DNA of 64,000 nucleotides. Source: Bombiscardovia asteroides_K (GTDB taxonomy: Bacteria; Actinomycetota; Actinomycetes; Actinomycetales; Bifidobacteriaceae). The translations under genes and the position numbers were made by a program. The first letter of the stretch is position 1. Every line of letters starts with the position of its first letter. The notes under the pieces were generated by a model. The model was not told where the DNA came from and ran no database searches. It saw only the letters and a list, made by a program, of their open reading frames with translations. The stretch covers positions 558,001 through 622,000 of the forward strand of contig NZ_CP181447.1 in assembly GCF_048001765.1 (NCBI RefSeq), given 5' to 3'. Positions 1-11,202 of this stretch are shown one piece after another.

Positions 1-1985
1 GGGTGTGGACCGGTCGGTTTGCGTGCCATCGCCGATTTCGCCAGCCGAGTTCCATCCCCATGCCCAGACCGTGCCGTCCTGGCCGATGGCCAGTGCATGG
101 AGGTTACCCATGCTGATCATCCTGGCCTTGAAGGTCCTGCTGGGGTCCTTGGCCAGGGCCGGCGTCAGTTTGAGCGTGCTGTAGGTGGACTTGTCGTTGG
201 TTTCGCTGCCCCAGACGTAGACGCGCCCGTTCAGATCGATGGCTGCCGAGTCGGTGGAGCCGGCGCTTATCTGGGTGGCCTTGAAGGGTTGGCCATCAGG
301 ACCCTTGACGGCCTGTGGATTGGAGCGGCTCTGCATGCTGCCGTCGCCAAGCTGGCCATATTGATTTTGGCCCCAGCTGTAGACGGTCTGGTCGGAGCCG
401 ATGGCCAGTGCGTGGGTGCCGCCTGCGGCGACCTGCGTGTAGGTGAACCCGGTGGCTGCACCGTCAGGCAGGTGAACCTTGGTCGGCGCATTCTGTGAGT
501 CCGTCGTACTCGGATCCTGGCCGAGCTGCCCGTACCGGTTGTCGCCCCAAGCGTAGGCATTCCCATCGCTGGCAATCCCTACAGAAAAGCCGACGAAATT
601 GCCGCTGGCGCTTATCTGGTTGAAGCGGATGCCTCGGCTATTTTGGGCGGGGTGATGGTCACCTGCTGGCCGCCCTGTGCGTCGCCATTGTTCGGGCTGA
701 TTGCCCAGCTGCCGATGTCTGCCGGGCTCCAATGGGCGACCAAGGTGATGCTGCTGGTGACGGGCTGGCTGAAGTCATAAGCCACATTGGAATGGCCGTT
801 GGCGTCCTTGAGGAACCAGCCGTCGAACAGGCTGCCGTCCCTGGTCGGGTCTGTGGTCGGCCGTGTGGCCTGCTTGCCTTCGGTGACGGACTGGGGCCCG
901 GGCATGCCCGAGGGCGCCGGAGGTGAGTCACTGTCGGAAGAGAAAGTGACATTGTAAGCGTTCATGTACTGGTAGGTCAGGTGGGTGTCGGGCCTGGGAC
1001 CGTTCATGTTCCAGGTGACGGTGACATCGGTCTTGCCTGCTGCATGCTGGGGCGTAGTGACGCTCCATGTGCCGTCCGCCTTAGCGGTCGGATCTGTGCT
1101 GGGCGTGCCGCCGAAGCTTACGCTGAGTGGCCTGGGATCCTCGGGGAACTTGACCATGCCGGGATTGCTGTCGGAGCCGCCGCTGGTTTCGCGTCCCAGC
1201 TGATTGTAGGTGTTGCTTCCCCAGCTGTAGACGTTGCCGTCCGAGCCCATGGCCAGGGAAAAGTTGTCTCCAACGCTGGTTTGGGTGCAGCTGATGCCTG
1301 CCGGCAGGGGTACTTTGCCTGGCATGGTGCTCGTCGTAGTGCCAGTGTCGCGTCCCAGTTGGCCATCGCTGTTGTTTCCCCAGCTGTAGAGATTGCCGTC
1401 CGAGCCAGTGGCCAACGTATGCCATTCGCCATTGCTGATGTGGCTGAATCGTATGCCGCGTTTGGCGGGCGGAGTCAGGGTTATCTCGTCGCCTCCGGCG
1501 GCTTTTCCTGAGGTGGGGGAGAGGCTCCAGGCGCTGGTGCCCTTGGTCCAGTGGGCGGTCAGGGTGAGGTCTGTGGTGACGGGCTGGGTGAAGTCGTAGG
1601 CCACCTTGGAGTCGCCTTTGGCGTCTTTGGTGAACCAGCCGTCGAACAGGTAGCTGTCCCTAGTTGGGTCCTTGGCAGGACGGCTGGCCAGTGCGCCGTC
1701 ATCGACGTTTTGGGGATCGATGTTGCTGCCTTCGACGCTGTCGAAGGTGACAGTGTGTGTTGTTGAGCGTGCCTGGGGCCAGCTGGGCTGTGTAGGCGTG
1801 AGGGGCGTGGCTAGTGGGGACTGGGGTGTCGTCGGCGTGGCCTGCAGGGTTGGCTGGCTTGTGTTGGCGCTTGTGTCGGTGTCGGCTGTGGCGAGGCTGC
1901 CCACGATCAGGCTGGCGGGCAGGATGATGGCAAGCAGGAGGCATGCGGCAATGGATGGACGGGCAGAAATATCCCGATGGCGCAT
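1..1985 (-). pseudogene. R1: RCC1-propeller surface protein, frameshifted, 3' end outside window
   Basis: Secreted RCC1-repeat protein, first member of the six-gene family. The start at 1985 is chosen because MRHRD begins a typical signal peptide (hydrophobic core near residues 11-29) and GAAAGAG lies upstream. A Thr/Pro-rich stalk, an InlB-like repeat ending AYDFTQPVT, an IPT-like half and only two RCC1 blades follow, then a second InlB repeat. At about 636-645 one base is missing compared with the equivalent site of R4 (11470-11495), so the frame stops at 612. Beyond it the next frame is open to the window edge and encodes further RCC1 blades (YAWGDNRYGQLG, YSWGQNQYGQLG). There is no poly-G tract in the stalk. 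A sequencing error in a T-run is the main alternative to a true pseudogene. Confidence 0.8.
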
Positions 1986-2143
1986 GATAACTGCAAATCT
2001 CTTTCCCCAAGTCAGGTGGCCCGATGATGAAAATCCCCAAGTTGCTTTACGATCCTTGCGTCGGGCACGATCCCGACAGCTAAGGGTCAGGCTATCATGG
2101 ACGGCCTGATTACGATAGGGGAAACTCCCGAATAAGCATAAAG

Positions 2144-2185
2144 AAGGGTGGCTCCGCTGTGTTGGGGGAATGCGGGGCCACCCTT
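2144..2185 (-). terminator. Hairpin terminator downstream of R2
   Basis: Inverted repeat AAGGGTGGC / GCCACCCTT with inner GCGG/CCGC pairing and a loop of about 13 bases, 65 bases after the R2 stop. On the minus strand it is followed by the T-rich TTCTTTATGCTT. It is one of five copies of the same hairpin family, one after each R gene whose 3' end lies in the window. Confidence 0.6.
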
Positions 2186-2249
2186 GTAGGGTCCGGATCG
2201 TCATGATTTGGGGATAGACGCAATCCGGACCTGCTTACTCATGCGAAGT

Positions 2250-5200
2250 TTACTGCTTCAGGCTTCTAACCTTTCTCATGCGTCGCGCCGCGATGGTTAC
2301 CGTGATGATGAACAGACCGACGGCGAGGGGCAGGAATATGCCAGAGCCGCCGGCCCGGGGCAGGACGCTGATGGAGGTGTACAGGTAGGTGTTGCTGGTA
2401 TCAGGGAGTTGTGTAACCCCGTTCAGCGTCCAGTTGATGGTTACCGTAACCGGCCCTGGGGTGTAAGGCGGTGTGGTCACATTCCAGGTATCGTCATTGT
2501 TGGCGGTCGGATAAATTCCGCTCGTATTGCCGAATTGAACGAGTTTGGGAATGCCGACTCCGGGGAAGACGATCTTGCCTGGATGCGGATCCTGGTCGCC
2601 ACTGGTGTCGCGTCCCAATATATCTTGGACACCCTTTCCCCAGCTGTAGGTGTTGCCGTCTGATCCTATCGCTAAGGAGTGATTGCCTCCTGCCTGAGGC
2701 TGGGTGAGGTTGATGCCCGTTGGAGTGTCGATTTTGGTGGGCAGATAGTCGGATTTGCCACTGGTGGTGCGTCCAAGTTGTCCGCAATCATTGTATCCCC
2801 AGCTGTAGAGGCTACCGTCCGATCCTGCAGCGAGGGTAAAGTAACTTCCCGCCACAAACCGGGTGAAATGAACACCTGAAGGCATGACAACCCTGGAAGG
2901 GGTCGAAGAAATCAGTTCCGTGTTTCCCAACTGATCTTTGCTGTTACCTCCCCAGCTGTAGAGATTGTTGTCGGAGCCGAGAGCCAGCGAGAAGTTCGCG
3001 CCCGTGCTGGCTTGGGTAAAAGTGACGCCGGTCGGGGCCTTTACCTTGTTGGGCTGAGGATCATATAGAAAAGTTATCTGATTAAGTTGGCGGCCCAGTT
3101 GGAACGAATTGTTGTATCCCCAGCTGTAGAGGTTGCCGTCTGAGCCCAAGGCGAGGACATGCTTGCTGAATGGACCCGTGAAAACCTGGGTGAATGTGAT
3201 GCCTTCGGGTGCAGCAACCCTAAGAGGGTCTGTGTGCTTGAACACCGAGCTGCCTTGCCCTAGTGCGCCTCCCCTATCGTCTCCCCAGGCGTAGAAGTTG
3301 CCATCGGAGCCTAATGCCAAGGCGAAGAGATCTCCTGCGTAGACTCGAGTGTAGCGGATGCCCGCAGGCGGCGCGACTTTGTCTGGGGCATTGTAATTGT
3401 TGGCGAAGGTGTTGCGTCCCAGCTGTTGGGCATCGTTGCTTCCCCAGGTATATACATAGCCGTCTGAGCCAAGGGCCAAGGCGAAGTTTCCTCCTGCAGC
3501 GGCCTGGGTATAGCGGACTCCAGCGGGAGTTTGCACCATGAAAGGCCTATCCGAGCTGGTGTGTCCAAGTTGGTAATTGTAATTGAGCCCCCAGCTGTAG
3601 AGGTTGCCGTCTGAACCAAGGGCCAGGGAAAAATCCTGTCCCGATTGGATCCAAGAGAATCGGATTCCGCGTGGGCCTTGCGGGGGGGTAAGTTTGACGC
3701 TCTGGCCGCCAGTTTGCGGCCCCTTCTTTTTGTCGATGGTCCAGTGCGTGACGGGACTGAAGTGGGCGGCCAAGGTGATGTCCCCGGTGATGGGCTGGTT
3801 GAAGTCGTAGGCTATATTGGAGTCGCCCTTGGAGTCTTTGAGGAACCAGCCGTCGAACAGATAGCCGTCCTTGGCTGGATCCTTGTCGGGGCGGACGGCC
3901 TGATCGCCATCCATGACCCGCTGGGCATCTGATGTTGGTGTGCCGCCTGCGCTGTCGAAGGTGACCGTGTATGTGGAACCGTCGTACTTGTAGAGCAGGT
4001 GTGCATCGGGCTGATGGCCGTTTCTGGTCCAGGCGACCGTCACGTCCACCTGTCCCTTTTCGTGCGCTGGGGTGTGGAAACTCAAGGTACCGTTCTGGTT
4101 CTTGGTCAAGTCGGTAATCGGGGTTCCATCCAGATTGACGCTGATAAATTTCAATGCTTCTGGGAAGTCTGTCTTACCCGGGGTGGTTACTGGCACACCG
4201 CTGGAGGCGCCGGTACCCAGCTGGCCGCTGCTGTTGGCACCCCAGCCGTAGAGGTAGCCGTCTGAGCCCAAGGCAAGGATGTGCCTGTACCCTGCAATGG
4301 CTTCGGCATAGGTGACGCCGTCGGGCGTGACCGCTTTGCCTGGCTGGTTTGTGTTTTCACCGCCCGTATCTTGTCCCAGCTGGCCGCTGCTGTTGTCTCC
4401 CCAGCTATAGACGTTGCCGTCGGAGCCAGTTATCAGGGAGTAGTCGTGTCCGGCGCTGACCTGCCTTGTTTTGATGCCGTCAGGCAGGGCTATCTTGCTG
4501 GGCTGGCTGGTGCTGCCGTACCCCCAGCTGTATGTATTGCCATCTGAATCAACGGCCAGTATGTGGCGGTATCCTGCGCTGATCTGGCTGAAGCTCATGC
4601 CGTCCGCCGTATTCATCTTGCATGCCCGATTGGCCGGTTCGCTGGCGCTGGGTATACGTCCCAGCTGGCCGCTGCTGTTGTCTCCCCAGCTGTAGATGCT
4701 GCCGTCAGATGCGAGCGCGAAGGACGCCTTGCCGCCTGCGGTTACCTGGGTGATGGTTACGCCTTTTGGAAGCGGCACTGGGTTCGGGTACGCACTCCCA
4801 TAACTCTCACCATTGAGTCCGTCGGTATCGCGTCCCAGCTGGCCGCTGCTGTTGTCTCCCCAGCTGTACACAACTCCGTCCGAGGATGCGGCCAGCACAT
4901 AGTTTGGTCCTGCACTGACTTGAACAAAACTTTTGGAGGAATTTGCAGATGGGACCACCGGATTTGGCACGGGACCTGATGCGTGGATGCGACCCAGTCC
5001 TGACTGGCCATCCTCATTGCTTCCCCAGCTGTGTAGATGGTGATGGGTATCGATGGCCACAACGTAATCGTCTCCTGCGCTGACTTGGATGAAGCGGGCG
5101 CCATCTGGCACGTCTATTCGTCCAGGCCGATCGGCAGGTTCGTTGGCGGTTGGTATGCGTCCCAGTTGCCCCTTGCTGTTGTTTCCCCAGCTGTATGGCA

Positions 5201-6048
5201 CTCCGAGCGAGTCGATGGCTATCGAAAAGTCTTTTCCTGTGCTGAACTGGCTGAAGCGAGTATCTCCTACGGGCGGCGGAGTCAAAGTGGCTGGCGTGTT
5301 GCCGGCGGCAGGACCATGGTTAGGGCTAAGACTCCACGAATTGAGACCCTTAACCCAGCGGGCTGTCAGCGTGAGGTTTCCGGTGACGGGCTGGCTAAAG
5401 TCATAAGCGACATTCCCAATGAACCAGCCGACAAAGGAATAGCCTTTGCAGTACGGGTCTGGGGGACGCATCAACCTGCTTCCAGGGCTGAGTATTGATG
5501 GTATTATTGACGAACCTATAGTGCTGTCAAACGTTACTGTGTATGTTGTGGTCGAGCGCGGCCGGACCGAGTTTCCGCTGCTTTCGCTATCCTTCTCAGA
5601 ATCTTTGGGATTATTTTCAGACGGGGTGGTCGTCGGAGCTGAGGATGAATCGGAAGAGGAATGCGGCTTGGTGGGATTCTGGGGTGCGGTAGTACCTGAC
5701 GGGGAATCTGAAGTGCCTGGAGTAGTGGAAGGCGCTGATGGTGTTGTTGAGGTGTTTGGGGTTGCTGTGAGTGAAGACTGTGTCGCTGGTTTTGTTGACG
5801 GGCTCTGTGAGTTTACGGTGCTGGAGGAAGTGCGGGGGTTTTGCTTATCTACTTGAGCGGTCGGTCGACCCCCCCCCCCCGGTGCCTTTTAGAGCAGTCT
5901 GCGCGCTCGCGCTGGCTGCACTAGACTCGTTCGTGACTGGCTCAGCGGTAGCAACAAGGCCAGTCAGAAAGCTGGTAGGCAGAATAATCGCGAGCAGAAG
6001 GCCAGCGGCAGTGGATAACCGAATCTGCTTATTCCGACGATGACGCAT
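2250..6048 (-). CDS. R2: LPxAG-anchored double RCC1 propeller protein, phase-OFF as sequenced
   Basis: About 1265 residues if in frame. ATG at 6048 (MRHRRNKQ) follows GAGGAAGGGGA. The signal peptide is followed by Gly residues encoded by a 12-G tract (5869-5880). With 12 G the frame ends at 5845. The body is open in the adjacent frame from the tract to the stop at 2250, so 11 or 14 G would restore it. The body has a Ser/Thr/Pro stalk, an InlB-like repeat, seven RCC1 blades (YSWGNNSKGQLG type), a second InlB repeat (FDGWFLKDSKGDS), seven more blades, an IPT-like tail, LPRAGGSG, a membrane segment and RRMRKVR. The tail fits sortase anchoring. RCC1 propellers usually bind protein or nucleic acid partners; the ligand here is unknown. 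Confidence 0.85.
5869..5880. repeat. Poly-C12 (coding-strand G12) slippage tract in R2
   Basis: Twelve C on the plus strand, directly after codons for the mature N-terminus of R2. Present phase joins the signal peptide to a short out-of-frame tail (STDRSSR then stop). The body frame needs 3n+2 G, for example 11 or 14. Confidence 0.9.
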
Positions 6049-6366
6049 GATGGGTGCGATCCCCTTCCTCAAAATCAGCAGCTCTCCAATAACAACCCCA
6101 AGAAAAAATGAGCTGCCTGCCGAGAACATCCCCGGCTTATAAATCACCATGTTACCACGCTTTACACACATTGACTGCCGGATTGGAATTTGGCAGGATT
6201 GCGGGCAACTAGTTGTTCCCTTCTGGGTGTCTAAATTGCGTTGTTTTACTTTAGTGCTGGAGTTGAAGAGGGGGTGGGTGGCTCCGCTGTGTTGGGGACT
6301 GCGGGGCCACCCTGTTTAACCGGGCCATCTTGGGGTATGGTCCGGCCGCTTACTCGTGTGAAGTCT
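6049..6366. other. Intergenic region between R3 stop and R2 start
   Basis: Holds the R3 terminator hairpin and, nearer 6050-6070, the R2 leader with GAGGAAGGGGA twelve bases before the ATG. I see no convincing gene. A -10/-35 pair cannot be fixed by eye. Confidence 0.5.
6276..6312 (-). terminator. Hairpin terminator downstream of R3
   Basis: GGGTGGC...GCCACCC inverted repeat with inner CCGC/GCGG pairing, 55 bases past the R3 stop. Same family as the hairpins after R2, R4, R5 and R6. There is no long T-run, so efficiency is uncertain. Confidence 0.5.
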
Positions 6367-9300
6367 CTAGCTTTGCAGGTTGCGAGATTCGCGCCGGTGG
6401 TGTCCCGCTGCTGCGGAGCCGGCAGCGGCGAGCATTCCAGCTGCCAGCAAGATCAAGGTCCCGCTGCTGCCTGCATGGGGCAACATGCCTTCGTATGTGT
6501 AGGCCAGGTGCGCTTGGGGCTGTGCGATCCCTCCCAGTGTCCAGTCCACGATCACATCAGCCTGTCCCGGATTGTGGGCAGGGGTGGTCAGTGAAACAGA
6601 CTGATTAGGGTTCTGCAGCAGGGAGTCGACTGCAGTTTTGTCGAATCTGACGCCGGTGATCAGCAGTGTCGGGTTGAATGACACCAGAGTTGGCTTGCTG
6701 CTTTGTGTTGTGCTTCCGTTGCCTAGCTGGCTGTATTGGTTGTTGCCCCAGGCGTAGGCGTTGCCATCCTGACCGATGGACAAGGAATGGCTCCATCCTG
6801 CGCTGATTCGTACGGATGCGAACCCGTTGCTGGTGCTGCCCTGGCCTGTGGGGGACGAGACTGGCCTGGGCAAGCTCCCGTTGCTGGTGCTCCCATTGCC
6901 CAGCTGACCGTTGGCATTGTTACCCCATCCCCACGCTTTGCTGTCCTGGCTGATGGCCAAGGAATTCCATGTGCTTGCACTGACCTGTTGGGCCTTCAGA
7001 TTGGGTACCTGCTTGGGCAATGTCTGATAGCCGGTGCTGAAGCCGAGCTGTCCGTTGTTGTCCATTCCCCATGCCCATACCGTGCCGTCCTTACCAATGG
7101 CCAGGGCGTGCCATGCGCCTGCGCTGATCCGGGTGGCTTGCAGTCCTTTGCTGGTGTCCGTGGGATCAAGCACCAGCGTGGGGGTGGAGGAGTAAATGGT
7201 CCAAGTGCTGTTGGTCGAGGAGCCGTTGCCGAATTGCCCCCAATTATTATATCCCCAGGTGTATATGTTGCCACCCGCGTCCAATGCCATGATGAAGCTC
7301 CAGTTGGCGCTGACCTGAACTGCATGCAGACCCTGGTCGGTGCCGCCCGGGTCGGCCACTATGGTGGGCTTCGGTTTGGCATCGGAATTAGCAGTGTTGA
7401 TGCTATCGCCGAGGGTTGTGGTTTCGCTTCCCCAGTTGTAGACCTTGCCCGTAGTATCGATGGCGACCGAGTCGCAGGCTCCAGCGCTGACTTGGATGGC
7501 ATGGAACGGCTGACCCGTACTGGGGTTGATGACGACTTCCGGCTTGACATGGCTGCTCGTGTCCGTACTGCCTTTACCTAGCTGGCCGAAATCATTGCGC
7601 CCCCAGCTGTAAAGAATGCCGTCGGAGCCTATAGCCAGAGTGTGTGCTCCCCCTGCCGAGATTTGTGTGTAGGTGAAGTCTTCTTTTGCGCCCTCCGGTT
7701 TGAGGACCTCGGTTGGTTTATCCCGTTGTTTGTTGTCGCCGGTTCCCAGTTGCCCGTAGTTGTTGTTACCCCAGGCGTAGGCTTTTCCGTCGCTGGCCAC
7801 ACCCACTGAGAAGCCACGCATCTCCCTATTTTTAGAGCCACCGGCGCTGATCTGGTTGAAGCGGATGCCCCGGCTGGTTGTGGGCGGGATGATGATCACC
7901 TGTTGGCCGCCCAAAGAGCTCCCCTTGATCGGACTGATTGACCATGAGCCGTTGTCGACGGGGCTCCAGTGGGCGATCAGCGTGATGTCTCCAGTGACCG
8001 GCTGGCTGAAGTCATAGGCAATTTTAGAATCGCCATTGGCGTCCTTGATGAACCAGCCGTCAAAGCGACGGTCATTCCAAATCGGATCGGTCGGTCGTTT
8101 AACCTGGCCGCCGTCGTTGACGGTTTCAATATTTGCTACACTGCCATTGGCCGGGTCGAAGGTTATGGTACGCGGTGTTCCTATGTAGGTGTAACCCAAA
8201 TATACTGTCTGGTCTGGCTGCGGGGTATTTAGCCTCCATGTCACGGTGATCGGAACCCAGCCTTCCGCATGCTGCGGCGTAGCGAAGGTCCAAGTGCCGT
8301 CGATATTGGATGTCGCTTCCGTAATGGCCGTTTCATCGAAGGTGACGCTGGTGAGCATAGGTGATACGGGGAATGTCATTGGACCAGGTGAATAGGCATC
8401 GTAACCGACTGTGCCCCTGCCGATCTGGCCACCATTGTTGAGTCCCCAGGTGTAGAGGTTTCCGTCCGAGCCGATGGTCAGACAATGGAAGTTTCCTACA
8501 ACGGCCTGAGAGGCGGTGATGTTCGTTGGCATAGCGACTTTGCCTGGTTGCATGACTGAGCCGGAAGCGGTACGTCCCAGCTCGCCGGCATCGTTGAACC
8601 CCCAGGTGTAGAGGTTGCCGTCCGTGTCCATGGCCATACTGAACCAGTATCCGCCATAGGCTTTCACGATTTGTGTGCCTTCGGGTATACCAACAAGACC
8701 CGGCTTGTTTCTAGGTATGCTGCCGGTGCTGGTGGTGTCCCGTCCCAGCTGCTTGCAGTCGTTGTTTCCCCAGCTGTACATCTCGCCTTTCTGGTCAATG
8801 GCCATGGAGTGGAAGACGCCTGCAACGGCCTGAGTGAAAGTGACGCCTGCAGGCGTTTCGACTTGACCTGGCTGGCTGGTTGAAGAACTTCCGATGTCCC
8901 GTCCCAGCTGGCCATAATCGTTGTTTCCCCAGCTGTACAGCTTGCCGTCCGAACCCATGGCCAGAGTATGGTTCATTCCTGCGCTGGCCTGTGTCCAAGT
9001 GAAGCCAGGCTTGGCATCTGCTGGTTTCCCGGCAAGTCCCACGGGAACATTGTTGTCGGCATCGGTTGGACGTCCTAGTTCGCCATATTCGTTGTCTCCC
9101 CAGTTGTACAGGTTGCCGTCGGAGCCGAAAGCCATGGAGAATCCGGTTCCTGCGATGGCTTGGGTAAATTTGATTCCCGATGGCGCTTTTACTTGGCCTG
9201 GCTGATCGGTTGAGGCTCCTCCGGTGTCGCGTCCCAGCTGGCCATACTGATTGTTCCCCCAGCTGTACAGGTTGCCGTCTTTATCGATGGCCAAGCAGTT

Positions 9301-10148
9301 GGCGCCCGCCGCACTAACTGAAACGAAAGTGGCATGAGCGTTGCCGGGTATAGTCACCATGCCTGGCCGGTTATCGACCAATCTGGTGAGTTTCCGTCCC
9401 AGCTGGCCATCGCTGTTATAACCCCATGTGTACAGTTTGCCGTCGGAGCCGAGAGCCAGAGAGTGGTTCTTTCCTGCGCTGACTTGGCTGAATCGTATGC
9501 CTCTTGTGGCAGGTGGTGTAAGCGTGACCTTGGTGTTGCCGGCAATGGAGCCCTTGTCTGGGTCTATGCTCCAGTCTCCTGATCCCTCTGTCCAGTGAGC
9601 TTTGAGAGTCAGATTGTTGGTGACGGGCTGGCTGAAGTCGTAGGCGATGGGCGTGTCGCCGTTGAACCAGCCGTCAAAAAGGCAGCCGTCCTTGGTGGGA
9701 TCGTCGGGCCGTTTTGCCTGTTTACCATCTGTGACGCTTTGCTTTATATCAGCGCCCTGCAGGTTTGTGAAGGTGACGGTGTATTGGGTGGATGAGCGAG
9801 CCAGCTTCTGACTGTCAGGACTTTTATCCTTGTCGGCTTCGTCAGGTTCTACGTACGTGGGGTCCGGGGGAGAGGGTGTGGATAAGGGAGATGCTGGTGT
9901 TGCCAGAGATGTTACCTTGCTGGAGGAAATGCCGGAATTTTGCTTAGCTACGCGAGGGGTCTGACGACCCCCCCCCCCCCGGTGCCTTCTGCTATGGCAG
10001 GCGCGCTTGCGCCGGCCACAGCAGGTTCGCTGGCGGTCGTGTCGGCTGCAGCGAGGCCACCAGCAATCAGACTTGCCGGCAGGATGACGGCGAGCAGAAG
10101 GCTGGCGGCCATGACTGGACGGCTGTGCGTGTTCTTATGCTGACGCAT
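6367..10148 (-). CDS. R3: LPxAG-anchored double RCC1 propeller protein, phase-OFF as sequenced
   Basis: About 1260 residues when in frame. ATG at 10148 (MRQHKNTH) is preferred over ATG 10157 because it aligns with the other copies and lies twelve bases after GGGGAAGGGG. The signal peptide is followed by a 13-G tract (9968-9980), and the signal frame stops at 9948. The body frame is continuous from the tract to 6367 when read in the other phase, so 14 or 11 G would switch it on. The body has a stalk, an InlB-like repeat, seven RCC1 blades, a second InlB repeat, seven blades, an IPT-like segment, LPHAGSSG, an Ala/Leu-rich membrane segment and HHRRESR. It should be wall-anchored by sortase when expressed. 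Confidence 0.85.
9968..9980. repeat. Poly-C13 (coding-strand G13) slippage tract in R3
   Basis: Thirteen C flanked by TCTGACGA and GGTGCC. Reading through from the signal peptide gives GGGGVVRPLA then stop. One more G gives GGGG-RQTPRVAK and enters the long body frame. Confidence 0.9.
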
Positions 10149-10501
10149 GATAAACATGATCCCCTTCCCCAGGACCTGCGGCTACATGCCCGGAACTCCC
10201 CATTCCGGATACACCACCGCGCGCCGGGCACAATCCCGGCCTCATCTGCAACAACTTTATCACCCCGGTGGACATACCTATGCAAAATTCCGTCGGTCCT
10301 AGCAAGTTCTAGATGATTGATCTTGCACAATCTGAGGAAAGTTTTTCCGTCTGGTTGTTCCGTCTGGCTTATTGATTCTTCTGGCCGAACGGATTGCAAA
10401 GAGGGGGCGGGTGGCTCCGTTGTGTTGGGGGGAGCGCGGGGCCACCCTGGTTGGCCGGGCCACCTTGGGGTATGGTCCGGCTGCTTACTCGTGTGAAGTC
10501 A
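10149..10501. other. Intergenic region between R4 stop and R3 start
   Basis: Contains the R4 terminator hairpin (10409-10447) and the R3 leader with GGGGAAGGGGAT. No gene recognised. Confidence 0.5.
10409..10447 (-). terminator. Hairpin terminator downstream of R4
   Basis: GGGTGGC...GCCACCC inverted repeat about 55 bases after the R4 stop, same family as the others. Confidence 0.5.
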
Positions 10502-11190
10502 TTAGGCTTGCAGGCTGCGGGCCTCCCGCTGGTGGCGTCCGGCGGCCAGCAGGATCATGGTCCCGCTGCTGCCGGCGTGAGGCAGCATACCTTCGTAGGT
10601 GTAGGCCAGGTGCGTCTGGGGCTGGACGATCCCGCCCAAGGTCCAGTCCACGATGACATCAGCCTGTCCTGGATTGTGGGCGGGAGTGGTCAGGGTGACG
10701 GACCCGTCGGAGTTCTGTTGCAGGGTGTCCACGGTTGTCTGGTCGAAACTGACACCGGTGATTAGCAGGACCGGGTTGAAGGCGACCAGGGCCGGAGTGC
10801 TGCTCTGTGTCGTACCCCCGTTGCCGAGCTGGCTGTATGTGTTGTCTCCCCAGGCGTAGGCGTTGCCGTCCTGACCGATGGCCAGTGAGTGGTTTCGTCC
10901 TGCGCTGGTGCGTACTGTTGTGAATCCGCTACCCGCCTTGCCTTGGCCGGCGGGCGGCGATACGCGCATAGGGGTGGGTTGGTCGCTGGTGTTCCCGTCG
11001 CCGAGCTGGCCGTCGGTATTCCATCCCCAGGCGCAGGCTGCGCCGTTCTGGTTGACGGCCAGAGAGTGATGCACACCGGAGCTGATCCATGCGGCCTGCA
11101 ATCCTTGGCTGGAGCCTGTGAGGCTTGTTACCTGCCTGGGGGAGGGTCTGCTGGTTTTCGTTCCGTCGCCCAGCTGCCCGTGGTCGTTGG

Positions 11191-11202
11191 CCCCCCCCCC
11201 CC
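11191..11202. repeat. Poly-C12 (G12) tract inside an RCC1 blade of R4
   Basis: Encodes YSWGGGANDHG, where R5 and R6 have YSWGRNDHG without a homopolymer. The present length keeps the body frame open, so any slip of one or two bases would truncate the protein in its second propeller. This is a second switch point separate from the N-terminal tract. Confidence 0.85.
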
